From contig JABDDT010000002.1 of NCBI GenBank assembly GCA_013287475.1, positions 24,808-88,807 on the forward strand: a DNA stretch of 64,000 nucleotides, given 5' to 3'. Positions 8,190 to 16,589 of the stretch are shown here, one piece after another (positions within the stretch are counted from its first letter, which is position 1; each line of letters starts with the position of its first letter). The DNA is from Bacteroidota bacterium (GTDB lineage Bacteria; Bacteroidota; Bacteroidia; Chitinophagales; Chitinophagaceae). Position numbers and translations under genes: made by a program. The notes under the pieces are model-generated. The model was not told the origin of the DNA, made no database searches, and saw nothing but the letters and a program-made list of their open reading frames with translations.

Positions 8190-9620
8190 TTAAAGAGTCA
8201 GCCTTCCTTCGTAATATTCTAAAATTTTCGTTCTGAAAATATAATTATACCGGGCGGCGCTCAGGTTTAGATTGGCGCGGTCTACATTATTCTTTGCGAT
8301 CACATAATCCACGGATGTAAGTACACCAGCATTGAAACGGATTTCTGCCGTACGGAACGACTCCCCATAGGCGCGCACCTGATCCACATAACCCTTGTAT
8401 TGTCCGTATGCAGAACGGAGATTCTGCCAGGCTTGTTCTACCATTTGTTGCAGCTGGTAGTGAGAAGAAGTGGAAATTATTTTGGCATTTTCATAATTCA
8501 ACTTGGCAATTTTCACGTTGTTTCTTAAGGATAAATAATTCAGAATCGGAATATTCAGTTGCAGACCGATTGACTGGAACCGGTTATTTTTTACCTGGTC
8601 AACAAAGGCAGTTTTTTCGGTCGGATAGCCGTTTGCCTGTACGTCATAAGTGTTCGGACCAATGGTAACAAACTCTCCGGTATTTCCAGGTGTTGGTAAA
8701 CTGTTCGCAATCGTATTCGTCGCGATACTCGTATAGTTTGAATTCAGATTGCCATAAAAATAAAGTGATGGCCACATTTTACCTCGGGCAACTGCAATAC
8801 TTTTCTGAAATGACTGGACACGGAGGTCATTCGCCTTGATTGTTGGAATGGTTTGCAAGGCTGCCTGGTATATGCTGTCTGAACTGCCATTCAAATCACT
8901 GATATCCGCATTCATATTCACCATTTCATACACCGCGTCTTTTTGATAGGGCACGTTGAGATAAGAAAATAAAGTCACTTTTGCAGTTTCTAATGCATTG
9001 ATGGCATTCACTACTGTTACCTCATCACTGGCATACTGACCCTGTAGATCGGATAAAGTTGCAGGGGGGATAGCTCCCTGCTCGTTCTGAATTGCAAGGC
9101 GCGCCACCTGGGCCGAATCAACGGAAGCCTGTTTATTTGCAATGCCAAGGGCCTCCTGGCTACTCAGCACCGTTAGATATGCATTTAATACCAGCAGGGT
9201 AATATTATCTTTCTGCTGTTGCAGGTCCATCTTACTGGCATGATAGAACAATGCATTTTGTTTGATGGCATTTTGCAGCTGAAGACCGTTGAATAAAAGA
9301 AGGTTGCCATTGAGTGAATAACTTCCGGAACTATTCTGTTGATCAACATATGTATTATTGGTGGAATTTACGCTCCTTCCGTAATTATTCCCCTGTGAAA
9401 CAGTTCCGCTAATCTGTGGAAGTAAATTATCCTTGGCCTGTTTAAATGTAACACCGTTCGTTTCCAGCGTTATTTGACTTTGCTGAACCAGCAGATTATT
9501 CTTGATGGCGAGATCAACACATTGCTTTATAGAAAGGAATTTTGTGCTGTCCTGACTAAAACCTGAATTATGAAAAATCAGAATAAAAATAAAAACCCAA
9601 CTGCTGTACCGCTTCATCAT
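8190..9620 (-). CDS. TolC family outer-membrane efflux protein
   Basis: This outer-membrane channel of 476 residues is the exit duct of a tripartite exporter. A signal peptide occupies about 1-22 (ending HNSGFSQ). The long helical OEP domains follow, with LSIKQCVDLAIKNNLLVQQS at the start of the first repeat and a second repeat from about 240 onward; AEIRFNAGVLTSVDYVIAKN is typical of the C-terminal repeat. It is the last gene of the operon running from the HlyD adaptor at 14867. The gap to the upstream ATPase is 8 bp, so cotranscription is very likely. Confidence 0.92.
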   Translation of the reverse strand: MMKRYSSWVFIFILIFHNSGFSQDSTKFLSIKQCVDLAIKNNLLVQQSQITLETNGVTFKQAKDNLLPQISGTVSQGNNYGRSVNSTNNTYVDQQNSSGSYSLNGNLLLFNGLQLQNAIKQNALFYHASKMDLQQQKDNITLLVLNAYLTVLSSQEALGIANKQASVDSAQVARLAIQNEQGAIPPATLSDLQGQYASDEVTVVNAINALETAKVTLFSYLNVPYQKDAVYEMVNMNADISDLNGSSDSIYQAALQTIPTIKANDLRVQSFQKSIAVARGKMWPSLYFYGNLNSNYTSIATNTIANSLPTPGNTGEFVTIGPNTYDVQANGYPTEKTAFVDQVKNNRFQSIGLQLNIPILNYLSLRNNVKIAKLNYENAKIISTSSHYQLQQMVEQAWQNLRSAYGQYKGYVDQVRAYGESFRTAEIRFNAGVLTSVDYVIAKNNVDRANLNLSAARYNYIFRTKILEYYEGRLTL

Positions 9621-9628
9621 TTCTTCTT

Positions 9629-10306
9629 TTAATTGGTTACCGTTTTTTCAATGCGTCCGTCTAGCAGGTGAATAATTCTTTTTCCGTAGCTGGCATTTTT
9701 TTCAGAATGTGTTACCTGAATAATGGTTACGCCATCCTGTTTATTGAGTTGTACAAAAAGTTCCATGATCTCTTCTCCCTGTTTTGAATTCAGATTACCT
9801 GTCGGCTCGTCAGCCAGTATGAGTTTGGGTTTTGCAACAAGCGCTCTTGCTATGCCAACGAGTTGCTGCTGACCGCCGGAAAGCTGGGTAGGGAACAAAT
9901 CTTTCTTTCCTACCATCTGGAAACGGTCGAGAATATCCGCGACAATAGCCTTGCGTTCAGAAGTCTTAACGTCCTGATAGATCAACGGAGTTTCAATATT
10001 TTCATATACTGTGAGTTCATCAATCAGGTGATATGCCTGGAATACAAAGCCGATATGTGTTTTATACAGATTGGAACGCTGTTTTTCTTTCAGCTTGTAA
10101 ACTTCCTGTTCCATGAAATCGTAATCTCCTTCAGAAGGCGTGTCGAGCATGCCGATGATATTGAGCAGGGTTGATTTGCCTGATCCGGATGGACCCATTA
10201 CAGAAACGAATTCACCCTCTTTAATATTCAGGTTGATATCTTTCAGAATGAAATTCCGGATATTTCCCTGGTTTATCCACTTTGATATATGTTCTAATTT
10301 TATCAT
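9629..10306 (-). CDS. ABC transporter ATP-binding protein, MacB/LolD type, with altered signature region
   Basis: This 225-residue ATPase has Walker A GPSGSGKST (38-46), signature LSGGQ (142-146), Walker B LILADEP (162-168) and the H-loop His200. Two positions depart from its paralogue at 12904: Arg149 after LSGGQQQ is Leu, and the D-loop NLDS is NLNS (Asp173 to Asn). Both residues are normally well conserved, so it may be the less active partner of a heterodimer. It lies between the FtsX permease and the TolC gene on the same strand. The transported substrate is unknown; peptides, lipids or drugs are possible. Confidence 0.9.
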   Translation of the reverse strand: MIKLEHISKWINQGNIRNFILKDINLNIKEGEFVSVMGPSGSGKSTLLNIIGMLDTPSEGDYDFMEQEVYKLKEKQRSNLYKTHIGFVFQAYHLIDELTVYENIETPLIYQDVKTSERKAIVADILDRFQMVGKKDLFPTQLSGGQQQLVGIARALVAKPKLILADEPTGNLNSKQGEEIMELFVQLNKQDGVTIIQVTHSEKNASYGKRIIHLLDGRIEKTVTN

Positions 10307-10327
10307 AATTTGTTTAATATTTATTTT

Positions 10328-10376
10328 CAGTTGGCCGTTGGCGGTTGGCCGTCATCCGGCATCCGTCACTCCGTCC
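10328..10376. repeat. Heptamer array, GTTGGCC/CCGTCAT type
   Basis: 7-nt words (GTTGGCC, GTTGGCG, then CCGTCAT, CCGGCAT, CCGTCAC) run without loss of phase into the 3' end of the permease gene, whose TGA stop (10366-10368 on the minus strand) and last codons fall inside the array. Confidence 0.7.
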
Positions 10377-12747
10377 TAAGACTTTTCACCGGATTCGAAA
10401 CCGCTGCTTTGATGGCCTGAAAGCTGACAGTAATTATTGCTATAAGTGTTGCTGTCACGGCAGCTGTAACAAATATCCACCACGAAATCGGAATCCTGTA
10501 TGCAAAATCCAGCAACCATTTATGCATAGAGAAGTATGCAATGGGTGATGCTATGATAACGGCAATGCCAACCAGCCTCAAAAAATCTTTTGAAAGCAGG
10601 TTTACAATATTTCCTACCGATGCACCCAGCACTTTCCGTATCCCTATTTCCCTGGTTCGCTGCATCGTACTGTAAGAAGCGAGACCCAGCAGGCCCAGAC
10701 AGGATATAATAATAGCCAGGATGGCGAAATTCAAAAACAGTTTTCCAAATCTCTGTTCAGACTTGTATTGTTTATCAAAATATTCATCCAGGAAAAAATA
10801 ACTGAAGGGCCTCGCAGGTATAAGGGTGTTCCATTTATTCTCAATAGAAGAAATCGTTCCCGGCAAATTATTTCCTGAAACCTTGATTGAAATCAGGGAA
10901 CAGCCATTCGGTTCAATGCGCATGGAAAGTGGTTTTATTACTTCCTGCAAAGACTTAAAATGAAAATCTTTCATCACTCCAATGATCTTGCCTTCCCTTC
11001 CCCATTGATTAAAATCCCGGCCAACGGCATCCATTGGTGAACGGTATCCAAACATCTTCACTGCCGCTTCATTAAGGATCATCGCATGGGTGGTATCCGT
11101 CATAAAATCCCTTGAGAAACTCCGGCCGGCTGCCATTTTTATATCAAATTGTTTCAGGTAATCGAAGTCCACAAAATATAGATCAAGGTTTGCGATCTGC
11201 ATATCCCCTTTTACATTTTGTATTTTTGAATAAGCTCCCATATTGCCTCCGCCCGGCACGCTGGACGACATGGAAACAGATTTCACATTTGGTAAGGATG
11301 ATACTGCATGCATGAAAGCATCCCTGGCAGGATCACCGTTCGAATTGATCACCATCATCTGGTCTTTATTAAATCCCAGATCCTGGTTTCGCATAAAGTT
11401 CATCTGAAGATAAACGATGATGGTGGCTATAATCAGTGTGATTGAAATAGTGAACTGTGAAATGACCAGGCCTTTTCTAAGTAAAATACCCTTGGTCCCG
11501 GTTGTAAATCTTCCTTTAAGAACCGTGACCGGTTTGAATGAAGACAACACGAGTGCCGGATAAATGCCTGCCAGTACTCCGATTCCGATACTTGCAAGAA
11601 ACAGGATACCAATAAAGTTCATATTGTCAAAAACTCCCCTGCTGAGTGTTTTGCCAGCCAGCTGATTAAAGGAAGGAAGTAACAATGCGGCAACAGCAAT
11701 GGTAAGAATAAACGCTATCATGCAAATCAAAACAGATTCGCCGATAAACTGCCGGGTAAGTTGTTGTTTCCCGGCACCCACTACTTTCCGGATGCCCACT
11801 TCCTTGGCTCTTTCGGCAGAGCGCGCAGTAGTAAGATTGATAAAATTAAAACAGGCGATCAGGAGAATAAATACGGCAATAATGGAAAATATATAAACAT
11901 TTTTGATGCTTCCTGAGTTACTATCGTTACGATCTGAACGCAGATACGCATCCTTGAATTTTTCCAAAATTAAAGTAGGATACATATTCAACTGCTTCAT
12001 TTCGGTCCCGTTCATTTTTTCCAGGAATGCGGGAATTTGTTTTTCAAATGCTGCTGCATTTGCGCCGGGCCTTAAAAGAACATACGTTCTGTTTCCATAA
12101 TTTCCCCACTGGTCGTCGAGTCCCGGATTCAGTTTGCGGGTTAAAGTATTCATGGATACAATCATGTCGGCCTTGATCATCGAATTTTCCGGAATATCTT
12201 TCATCACACCGGTGATTTTAGCCGTGAATCCATCACCCGTGAGTAATACGGTTTGACCGATGGGATCTTTGTCACCAAAATATTTTTTTACCGCGGATTC
12301 AGAAAAAACAATGCTGAGCGGTTCGTTAAGTGCTGTTTTAGGATTTCCTTTTATCAGTTTAAAATCGAAGACCTGGAAAAAAGAAGAATCAGCCCACAGA
12401 GAATTTTTTTCCTGGAATTTGACATTGCCTTTTCTCACGAGTAATTCGTCATCAGTAGTTCGTACAGCCGCCTCTACCTGCGGAAAACCTCCCATAAGAT
12501 GAGGACCCACGGCCCAGGACGGACCTCCCGGATGCATGGTTTCTGTAGGTGTTTTGATGTCGCATACGATCCGGTATATCCGGTCGCCTTTGGAATGAAA
12601 TTTATCATAGCTTAATTCAAAACGCACATATAGAAAAATCAGGAAACAGGCGGTCATCCCCACCGTCAGCCCCAGGATATTAATCAGGGAGAAAACACGG
12701 TGCCTCCAGAGATTTCTGAACGCGATTTTGAAATAATTCTTAATCAT
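10366..12747 (-). CDS. FtsX/MacB-type ABC transporter permease
   Basis: This 793-residue permease has two tandem MacB_PCD/FtsX modules. The first transmembrane helix is near 21-43, followed by a periplasmic domain (about 50-275), three helices (about 285-420), a fourth helix from the second module (430-450), a second periplasmic domain (about 455-665) and three final helices (670-780). The conserved EVGIRKVVGA and EIGIRKVLGA elements follow each periplasmic domain. It is cotranscribed with two ATPases, an HlyD adaptor and TolC. The fourth predicted ORF of the same family is at 52115. Its C-terminus VKSLRTE lies within a heptamer array. Confidence 0.9.
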   Translation of the reverse strand: MIKNYFKIAFRNLWRHRVFSLINILGLTVGMTACFLIFLYVRFELSYDKFHSKGDRIYRIVCDIKTPTETMHPGGPSWAVGPHLMGGFPQVEAAVRTTDDELLVRKGNVKFQEKNSLWADSSFFQVFDFKLIKGNPKTALNEPLSIVFSESAVKKYFGDKDPIGQTVLLTGDGFTAKITGVMKDIPENSMIKADMIVSMNTLTRKLNPGLDDQWGNYGNRTYVLLRPGANAAAFEKQIPAFLEKMNGTEMKQLNMYPTLILEKFKDAYLRSDRNDSNSGSIKNVYIFSIIAVFILLIACFNFINLTTARSAERAKEVGIRKVVGAGKQQLTRQFIGESVLICMIAFILTIAVAALLLPSFNQLAGKTLSRGVFDNMNFIGILFLASIGIGVLAGIYPALVLSSFKPVTVLKGRFTTGTKGILLRKGLVISQFTISITLIIATIIVYLQMNFMRNQDLGFNKDQMMVINSNGDPARDAFMHAVSSLPNVKSVSMSSSVPGGGNMGAYSKIQNVKGDMQIANLDLYFVDFDYLKQFDIKMAAGRSFSRDFMTDTTHAMILNEAAVKMFGYRSPMDAVGRDFNQWGREGKIIGVMKDFHFKSLQEVIKPLSMRIEPNGCSLISIKVSGNNLPGTISSIENKWNTLIPARPFSYFFLDEYFDKQYKSEQRFGKLFLNFAILAIIISCLGLLGLASYSTMQRTREIGIRKVLGASVGNIVNLLSKDFLRLVGIAVIIASPIAYFSMHKWLLDFAYRIPISWWIFVTAAVTATLIAIITVSFQAIKAAVSNPVKSLRTE

Positions 12748-12762
12748 ACATTAATAGATAAT

Positions 12763-12797
12763 CGTTGACCGTTGACCGACGACGGTTGACCGATAAC
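12763..12797. repeat. Heptamer array, GTTGACC type
   Basis: Five 7-nt words (GTTGACC, GTTGACC, GACGACG, GTTGACC, GATAACG) lie upstream of the permease start. No inverted partner occurs in the gap. Confidence 0.65.
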
Positions 12798-12837
12798 GCC
12801 TGCCTTCTTAAGGAAGTGTTGAGGTTTGACATTTGAT

Positions 12838-12886
12838 CTCACACTTCCACACTCCCATACTCCCATACTCCCATACTCCCATACTT
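12838..12886. repeat. Octamer array, CCATACTC type
   Basis: Six 8-nt words pass gradually from TCACACTT through CCACACTC to four copies of CCATACTC/T. The same words occur at 17937-17970 (opposite strand) and 62318-62347. It lies between the permease start and the first ATPase stop. Confidence 0.8.
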
Positions 12887-12903
12887 TGTTTAAGGCGTCA
12901 GCC

Positions 12904-13581
12904 TTAAACAAGTATGTTCTCAGTCACTGTTTGTCCATCCAGCATCCGGATGATCCGGTGACTGTACCGGGCATCGTGTTCTGAGTGCGTAACCATGATT
13001 ATGGTTGTACCCTGTTCATTCAGATCCGTGAGCAATTCCATTACTTCATTACCATTGGATGAATCCAGGTTTCCTGTCGGTTCATCCGCCAGTATCAGTT
13101 TTGGTTTGTTAACCACGGCACGGGCCACGGCAACCCTTTGCTGCTGACCGCCGGATAATTGCTGGGGATAGTGATTGCGGCGATGCATGATCTGCATTTT
13201 ATCCAGCATTTCTTCCACACGTTTTTTTCTTTCATCACTTTTAACGCCGAGGTAAATCAGGGGCAGTTCTACATTTTCGAAAACAGTAAGTTCATCGATC
13301 AGGTTGAAACTCTGGAACACGAAGCCGATGTTTCTCTTTCTGAGATCGGCCCTTTTGCGTTCATTGAAGCCAGCCACTTCGATACCGTTGAAAAGAAAGC
13401 TTCCGCTATCCGGATCGTCAAGCAGGCCGAGAATATTCAATAAGGTTGACTTACCGCAACCAGACGGACCCATCACGGCTACGAATTCACCTTCATTCAC
13501 CTGGAATGAAAGCTTATTGAGGGCGATGGTTTCTACTTCTTCTGTTCTGTAGATCTTTTCCAGATCGTGAATCTTTATCAT
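12904..13581 (-). CDS. ABC transporter ATP-binding protein, MacB/LolD type
   Basis: This 225-residue ATPase has all canonical elements: Walker A GPSGCGKST (38-46), signature LSGGQQQRVAVARA (142-155), Walker B LILADEP (162-168), D-loop NLDS (171-174) and the H-loop His199. It is the second gene of the export operon, 29 bp downstream of the HlyD adaptor. It is the same length as, and aligns throughout with, the ATPase at 9629, which points to an ancestral duplication. It probably powers the FtsX permease. Confidence 0.93.
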   Translation of the reverse strand: MIKIHDLEKIYRTEEVETIALNKLSFQVNEGEFVAVMGPSGCGKSTLLNILGLLDDPDSGSFLFNGIEVAGFNERKRADLRKRNIGFVFQSFNLIDELTVFENVELPLIYLGVKSDERKKRVEEMLDKMQIMHRRNHYPQQLSGGQQQRVAVARAVVNKPKLILADEPTGNLDSSNGNEVMELLTDLNEQGTTIIMVTHSEHDARYSHRIIRMLDGQTVTENILV

Positions 13582-13610
13582 TGTTTTTTACTTTATACTG
13601 TGATTGAGAA

Positions 13611-14867
13611 TTATTTTTTGAGAATGAGCTCCTGCATGGTTCCATAATTTTCATAACTGCTGGTCACCACTTTATCTCCCGGCTGCAATCCACCCAACAC
13701 TTCATAATATTCCGGGTTCTGATTGCCCAGTTGTATATCGGCCCTGAATGCAGTTTTACCATCTTCACTCACCTTAAATATCCAGTTGCCACCCGTCTGC
13801 TGATAGAAACCTCCGCGGGGAACAAGAACAGCCACTTTTTCTTCACTGAGTGCCAGTAGGATCTGTAAAGTCTGACCGCGCCGGATCCCTTTTGGAGCCG
13901 GCCCAACGAATTGCATATCCACCTGGAAGTGACCTCCCGTAGATACAGTATATACTTTAAAAATTTTAAGATCATAAGTCGTGTCGCCATTTGTCCATTT
14001 GCCCATAAGTCCGTTGAATACTCTGGAGATATAATGTTCGTCCACGTCAACACGAACTTTGAAACCGGTTAACACGTCAATCTGTCCCAAACGAGTGCCG
14101 GCAGTCTTGGATTGCCCCACTTCCGCATCCAGTGAAGTCAGTTGTCCTTCAACCGGCGATCTCACGATCAGGTCACCTACTTTTTTGCTCAGAATAGCCA
14201 GTGTTTTCTGGGCTCCTTCATAAGATTGCTTATCCTGCAATGCCTGCTGGTTTACAGAAACAGAATCCTGTTTAAGAATCTGCTGGGTAAGTTGTTTTTT
14301 CTGCAGGTAATAATTATAGTTGTTTTCTGACTGTTTAAATTCCTGATAACCAATGGCTTTCTGGGCGTATAGCTTTTGGTCCAGTGTATATACCCTTTCT
14401 GCTTCTCTGTAAAAACTTTCAACATCTGCCAGGCTGGTAAGCTTATTGACGGTATTCTGCTGGGCGGTTACGCTGGAAAGGCGCATATTAGAAAGCAGGG
14501 TATATACTGAAGTCTGCTGGTTAGCCAGGCTGAGTTCAAGATCCGTGTTGGATAACCGGAGTATGGGTTCACCTTTCTTCATAAAAGTGCCGTCTTCCAC
14601 ATATTTTTCCTCCACCCGGCCGCCTTCTGTTGCGTCAAGGTAAATACTGCTGATGGGCAGAACGACCCCGTTTACCGGGATGGTCTCCTGGAAAGGTCCC
14701 TTCGTTACAGTGGCGATCGTGATTCTGTCAAGATCCACATTCAGGCGGCTTTTGCCGGAAGTAAAATAATAACTGCCAAAAGCCAGCAATACAAGGGCGG
14801 TAATACCGCCGATTGTCAGAAGTCTCTTCGTCGACCATCTCTTTTTCTTGATAACCCTGTCTACCAT
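13611..14867 (-). CDS. Periplasmic adaptor (HlyD/MacA type) of a tripartite exporter
   Basis: This 418-residue membrane-fusion protein links the inner-membrane permease to TolC. A basic N-terminus (VIKKKRW) precedes one transmembrane helix at about 15-35. Beta-barrel/lipoyl halves flank a helical hairpin (about 105-215, rich in Gln, Leu and Lys), and the C-terminal barrel ends near GDKVVTSSYENYGTM. It is the first gene of the five-gene export operon and is divergent from the NtrC-type regulator at 15171. That layout suggests, but does not prove, regulation by this two-component pair. Confidence 0.9.
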   Translation of the reverse strand: MVDRVIKKKRWSTKRLLTIGGITALVLLAFGSYYFTSGKSRLNVDLDRITIATVTKGPFQETIPVNGVVLPISSIYLDATEGGRVEEKYVEDGTFMKKGEPILRLSNTDLELSLANQQTSVYTLLSNMRLSSVTAQQNTVNKLTSLADVESFYREAERVYTLDQKLYAQKAIGYQEFKQSENNYNYYLQKKQLTQQILKQDSVSVNQQALQDKQSYEGAQKTLAILSKKVGDLIVRSPVEGQLTSLDAEVGQSKTAGTRLGQIDVLTGFKVRVDVDEHYISRVFNGLMGKWTNGDTTYDLKIFKVYTVSTGGHFQVDMQFVGPAPKGIRRGQTLQILLALSEEKVAVLVPRGGFYQQTGGNWIFKVSEDGKTAFRADIQLGNQNPEYYEVLGGLQPGDKVVTSSYENYGTMQELILKK

Positions 14868-15170
14868 TGCTTGAAATATTTTTTATAAAAGCACCCGGTA
14901 TGAAAATACCCGGTGATATAATCATAGCTGAAACTTTGAAAATACGAAACCATAAATGCAACCACGTGCCAGAACCTAAGGAATATGATTTACAACAATT
15001 TATAAATAGTGAGAAGGTCATCCCGGTCGTTTCTGATACAGGAACTGTTCGGTTTCGATACAGGCCTTTCGGACCCGGTTATGTTTAAAAAATTAATTGT
15101 CACCATCTTATCTTATAGTAAACTTGTGGCATTGTTTTGTTGCATCTTCGCATGAATATTTTTAACGGCT
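14868..15170. other. 303-bp divergent intergenic region
   Basis: It separates the HlyD adaptor (minus) from the NtrC-type regulator (plus) and must contain both promoters. I saw no heptamer array, no sigma-54 box with correct GG-N10-GC spacing and no convincing operator. A CATCTTCG sequence near 15145 resembles the -7 variant TATCTTCG seen elsewhere in the window. A 73-codon open frame on the plus strand (14867-15088) is not supported by any recognisable family. Confidence 0.5.
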
Positions 15171-16532
15171 ATGGTTTTAAAAAATGCGCGTATCCTGGTT
15201 ATTGATGATGACGTGGATATTCTGACCGCTGTACGGTTGCTCTTAAAAACAGAAGCCGCGGAGGTCCTCACAGAAAAAAACCCCGAAAATATCAGGTCAA
15301 TATTATATAAAAATCATTTTGACCTGATTTTGCTGGATATGAATTTTAACAGTGCCATCAATACGGGAAACGAAGGATTGTATTGGTTGCGCAAGATAAG
15401 GGAATGGGACGCAGCAGCCTCAGTGATTATGATAACTGCTTATGGTGATATTGACCTGGCGGTCAGATCCCTGAAAGAGGGTGCTTTGGATTTTGTCGTG
15501 AAACCATGGCATAACGAAAAGCTGGTGGCTACAATACGTGAAACGCTGCAGAAAAAAGATGGCTCGGTACCTTCCAAATCTTATGATGCACCCGCAGGTC
15601 AGGGTCAAACGCCATTTATTGGTCAGTCAGCCCCGATGAGAGATATATTGAGTAAAGTCGAAAAAATTGCTCCGACAGACGCCAATATCCTGATCATGGG
15701 AGAAAACGGTACCGGAAAAGATCTCATGGCCCGCATGATTCATGAAAGATCGGGGAGGGCTGCAAAGCAATTTGTAAAAGTTGATGTGGGCGCACTGACC
15801 GAAACATTATTCGAAAGTGAATTATTCGGACATAAAAAAGGGGCGTTTACAGATGCACGTGATGATCGCACGGGCCGTTTTGAAATGGCTTCCGGCGGTA
15901 CTTTATTTTTGGATGAAATCGGGAATATAACACTTCAGCAACAAGCCAAACTCCTGTCGGTAATTCAAAACAGGCAGGTATCCAGACTGGGATCCAACCT
16001 GCTGATTCCGGTGGATATCCGCCTGATCTGTGCCACCAACCTGCCCATTTCCGAACTGGCCAACGAAATGAGATTCAGGAAAGATCTCATCTACCGTATC
16101 AACACCGTGGAGATCACCATGCCTCCGCTCAGAAAAAGACCGGACGATATTCCGCCACTTGCCAGGGAATTTGCGCTGATGTATGCGGGTAAATATCTGA
16201 AACGCTCCCTGGAACTGGATAATAAAGCCATTGAAAAACTCAGAGCCTATCATTTCCCGGGAAATGTGCGGGAACTTCAATACAGTATAGAAAGAGCTGT
16301 GATCATGTGTGAAGGAGATCAGATACGGGCAGAAGATATCATCTTTTCACCTTTGGAAACCGTTAAGGAAATGGCTGAGGAGGATGATAGTAATTTCACA
16401 CTAAGCACCATTGAGAAAAACACCATTCTGAAAGTAATTGAAAAGCATCAGGGAAACATATCGCGCGCTGCGCGAGAACTGGGCCTTACACGCACAGCAC
16501 TTTATCGCAGGCTCAGCAAATATGATATTTAA
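15171..16532 (+). CDS. Sigma-54-dependent NtrC-family response regulator
   Basis: This 453-residue regulator has three domains. The receiver (about 5-125) has phospho-acceptor Asp56 in LILLDMNF and Lys111 in VVKPW. The AAA+ domain (about 148-375) has Walker A GENGTGKD (177-184) and LFLDEIGN for Walker B. The Fis-type helix-turn-helix lies at 425-453 (ISRAARELGLTRTALYRRL). The sigma-54 contact loop reads GAFTDA (224-229) instead of the canonical GAFTGA, a variant I believe is frequent in Bacteroidota. It is paired with the kinase at 16590 and divergent from the export operon, its likely target. Confidence 0.93.
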   Translation: MVLKNARILVIDDDVDILTAVRLLLKTEAAEVLTEKNPENIRSILYKNHFDLILLDMNFNSAINTGNEGLYWLRKIREWDAAASVIMITAYGDIDLAVRSLKEGALDFVVKPWHNEKLVATIRETLQKKDGSVPSKSYDAPAGQGQTPFIGQSAPMRDILSKVEKIAPTDANILIMGENGTGKDLMARMIHERSGRAAKQFVKVDVGALTETLFESELFGHKKGAFTDARDDRTGRFEMASGGTLFLDEIGNITLQQQAKLLSVIQNRQVSRLGSNLLIPVDIRLICATNLPISELANEMRFRKDLIYRINTVEITMPPLRKRPDDIPPLAREFALMYAGKYLKRSLELDNKAIEKLRAYHFPGNVRELQYSIERAVIMCEGDQIRAEDIIFSPLETVKEMAEEDDSNFTLSTIEKNTILKVIEKHQGNISRAARELGLTRTALYRRLSKYDI

Positions 16533-16589
16533 CGCTTAAAGCGTAACGCCTAACGCCAACGGCCAACCGTCATCCGTCAACCGTCAACC
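16530..16589. repeat. Heptamer array bridging regulator stop and kinase start
   Basis: Words pass in strict 7-nt phase from the GCTTAAA/GCCTAAC type through CGCCAAC and GGCCAAC to CCGTCAT and CCGTCAA. The array begins in the TAA stop of the regulator and ends at the ATG of the kinase, so it is the entire kinase leader. Confidence 0.8.

Noticed and set aside
12838..12886. Direct repeats reminiscent of a CRISPR array
   Set aside because: Units are only 7-8 nt with no spacers of constant length between identical longer repeats, and no cas genes are present.
14867..15088. 73-codon plus-strand frame in the divergent region
   Set aside because: It has no recognised family, overlaps the HlyD start by one base and would occupy the promoter region; it could be real but is not supported.
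15128..15150. TGGCATTGTTTTGTTGCAT as a sigma-54 promoter of the NtrC-type regulator
   Set aside because: The GG and GC elements are 12 bases apart instead of 10, so it does not fit the fixed spacing.
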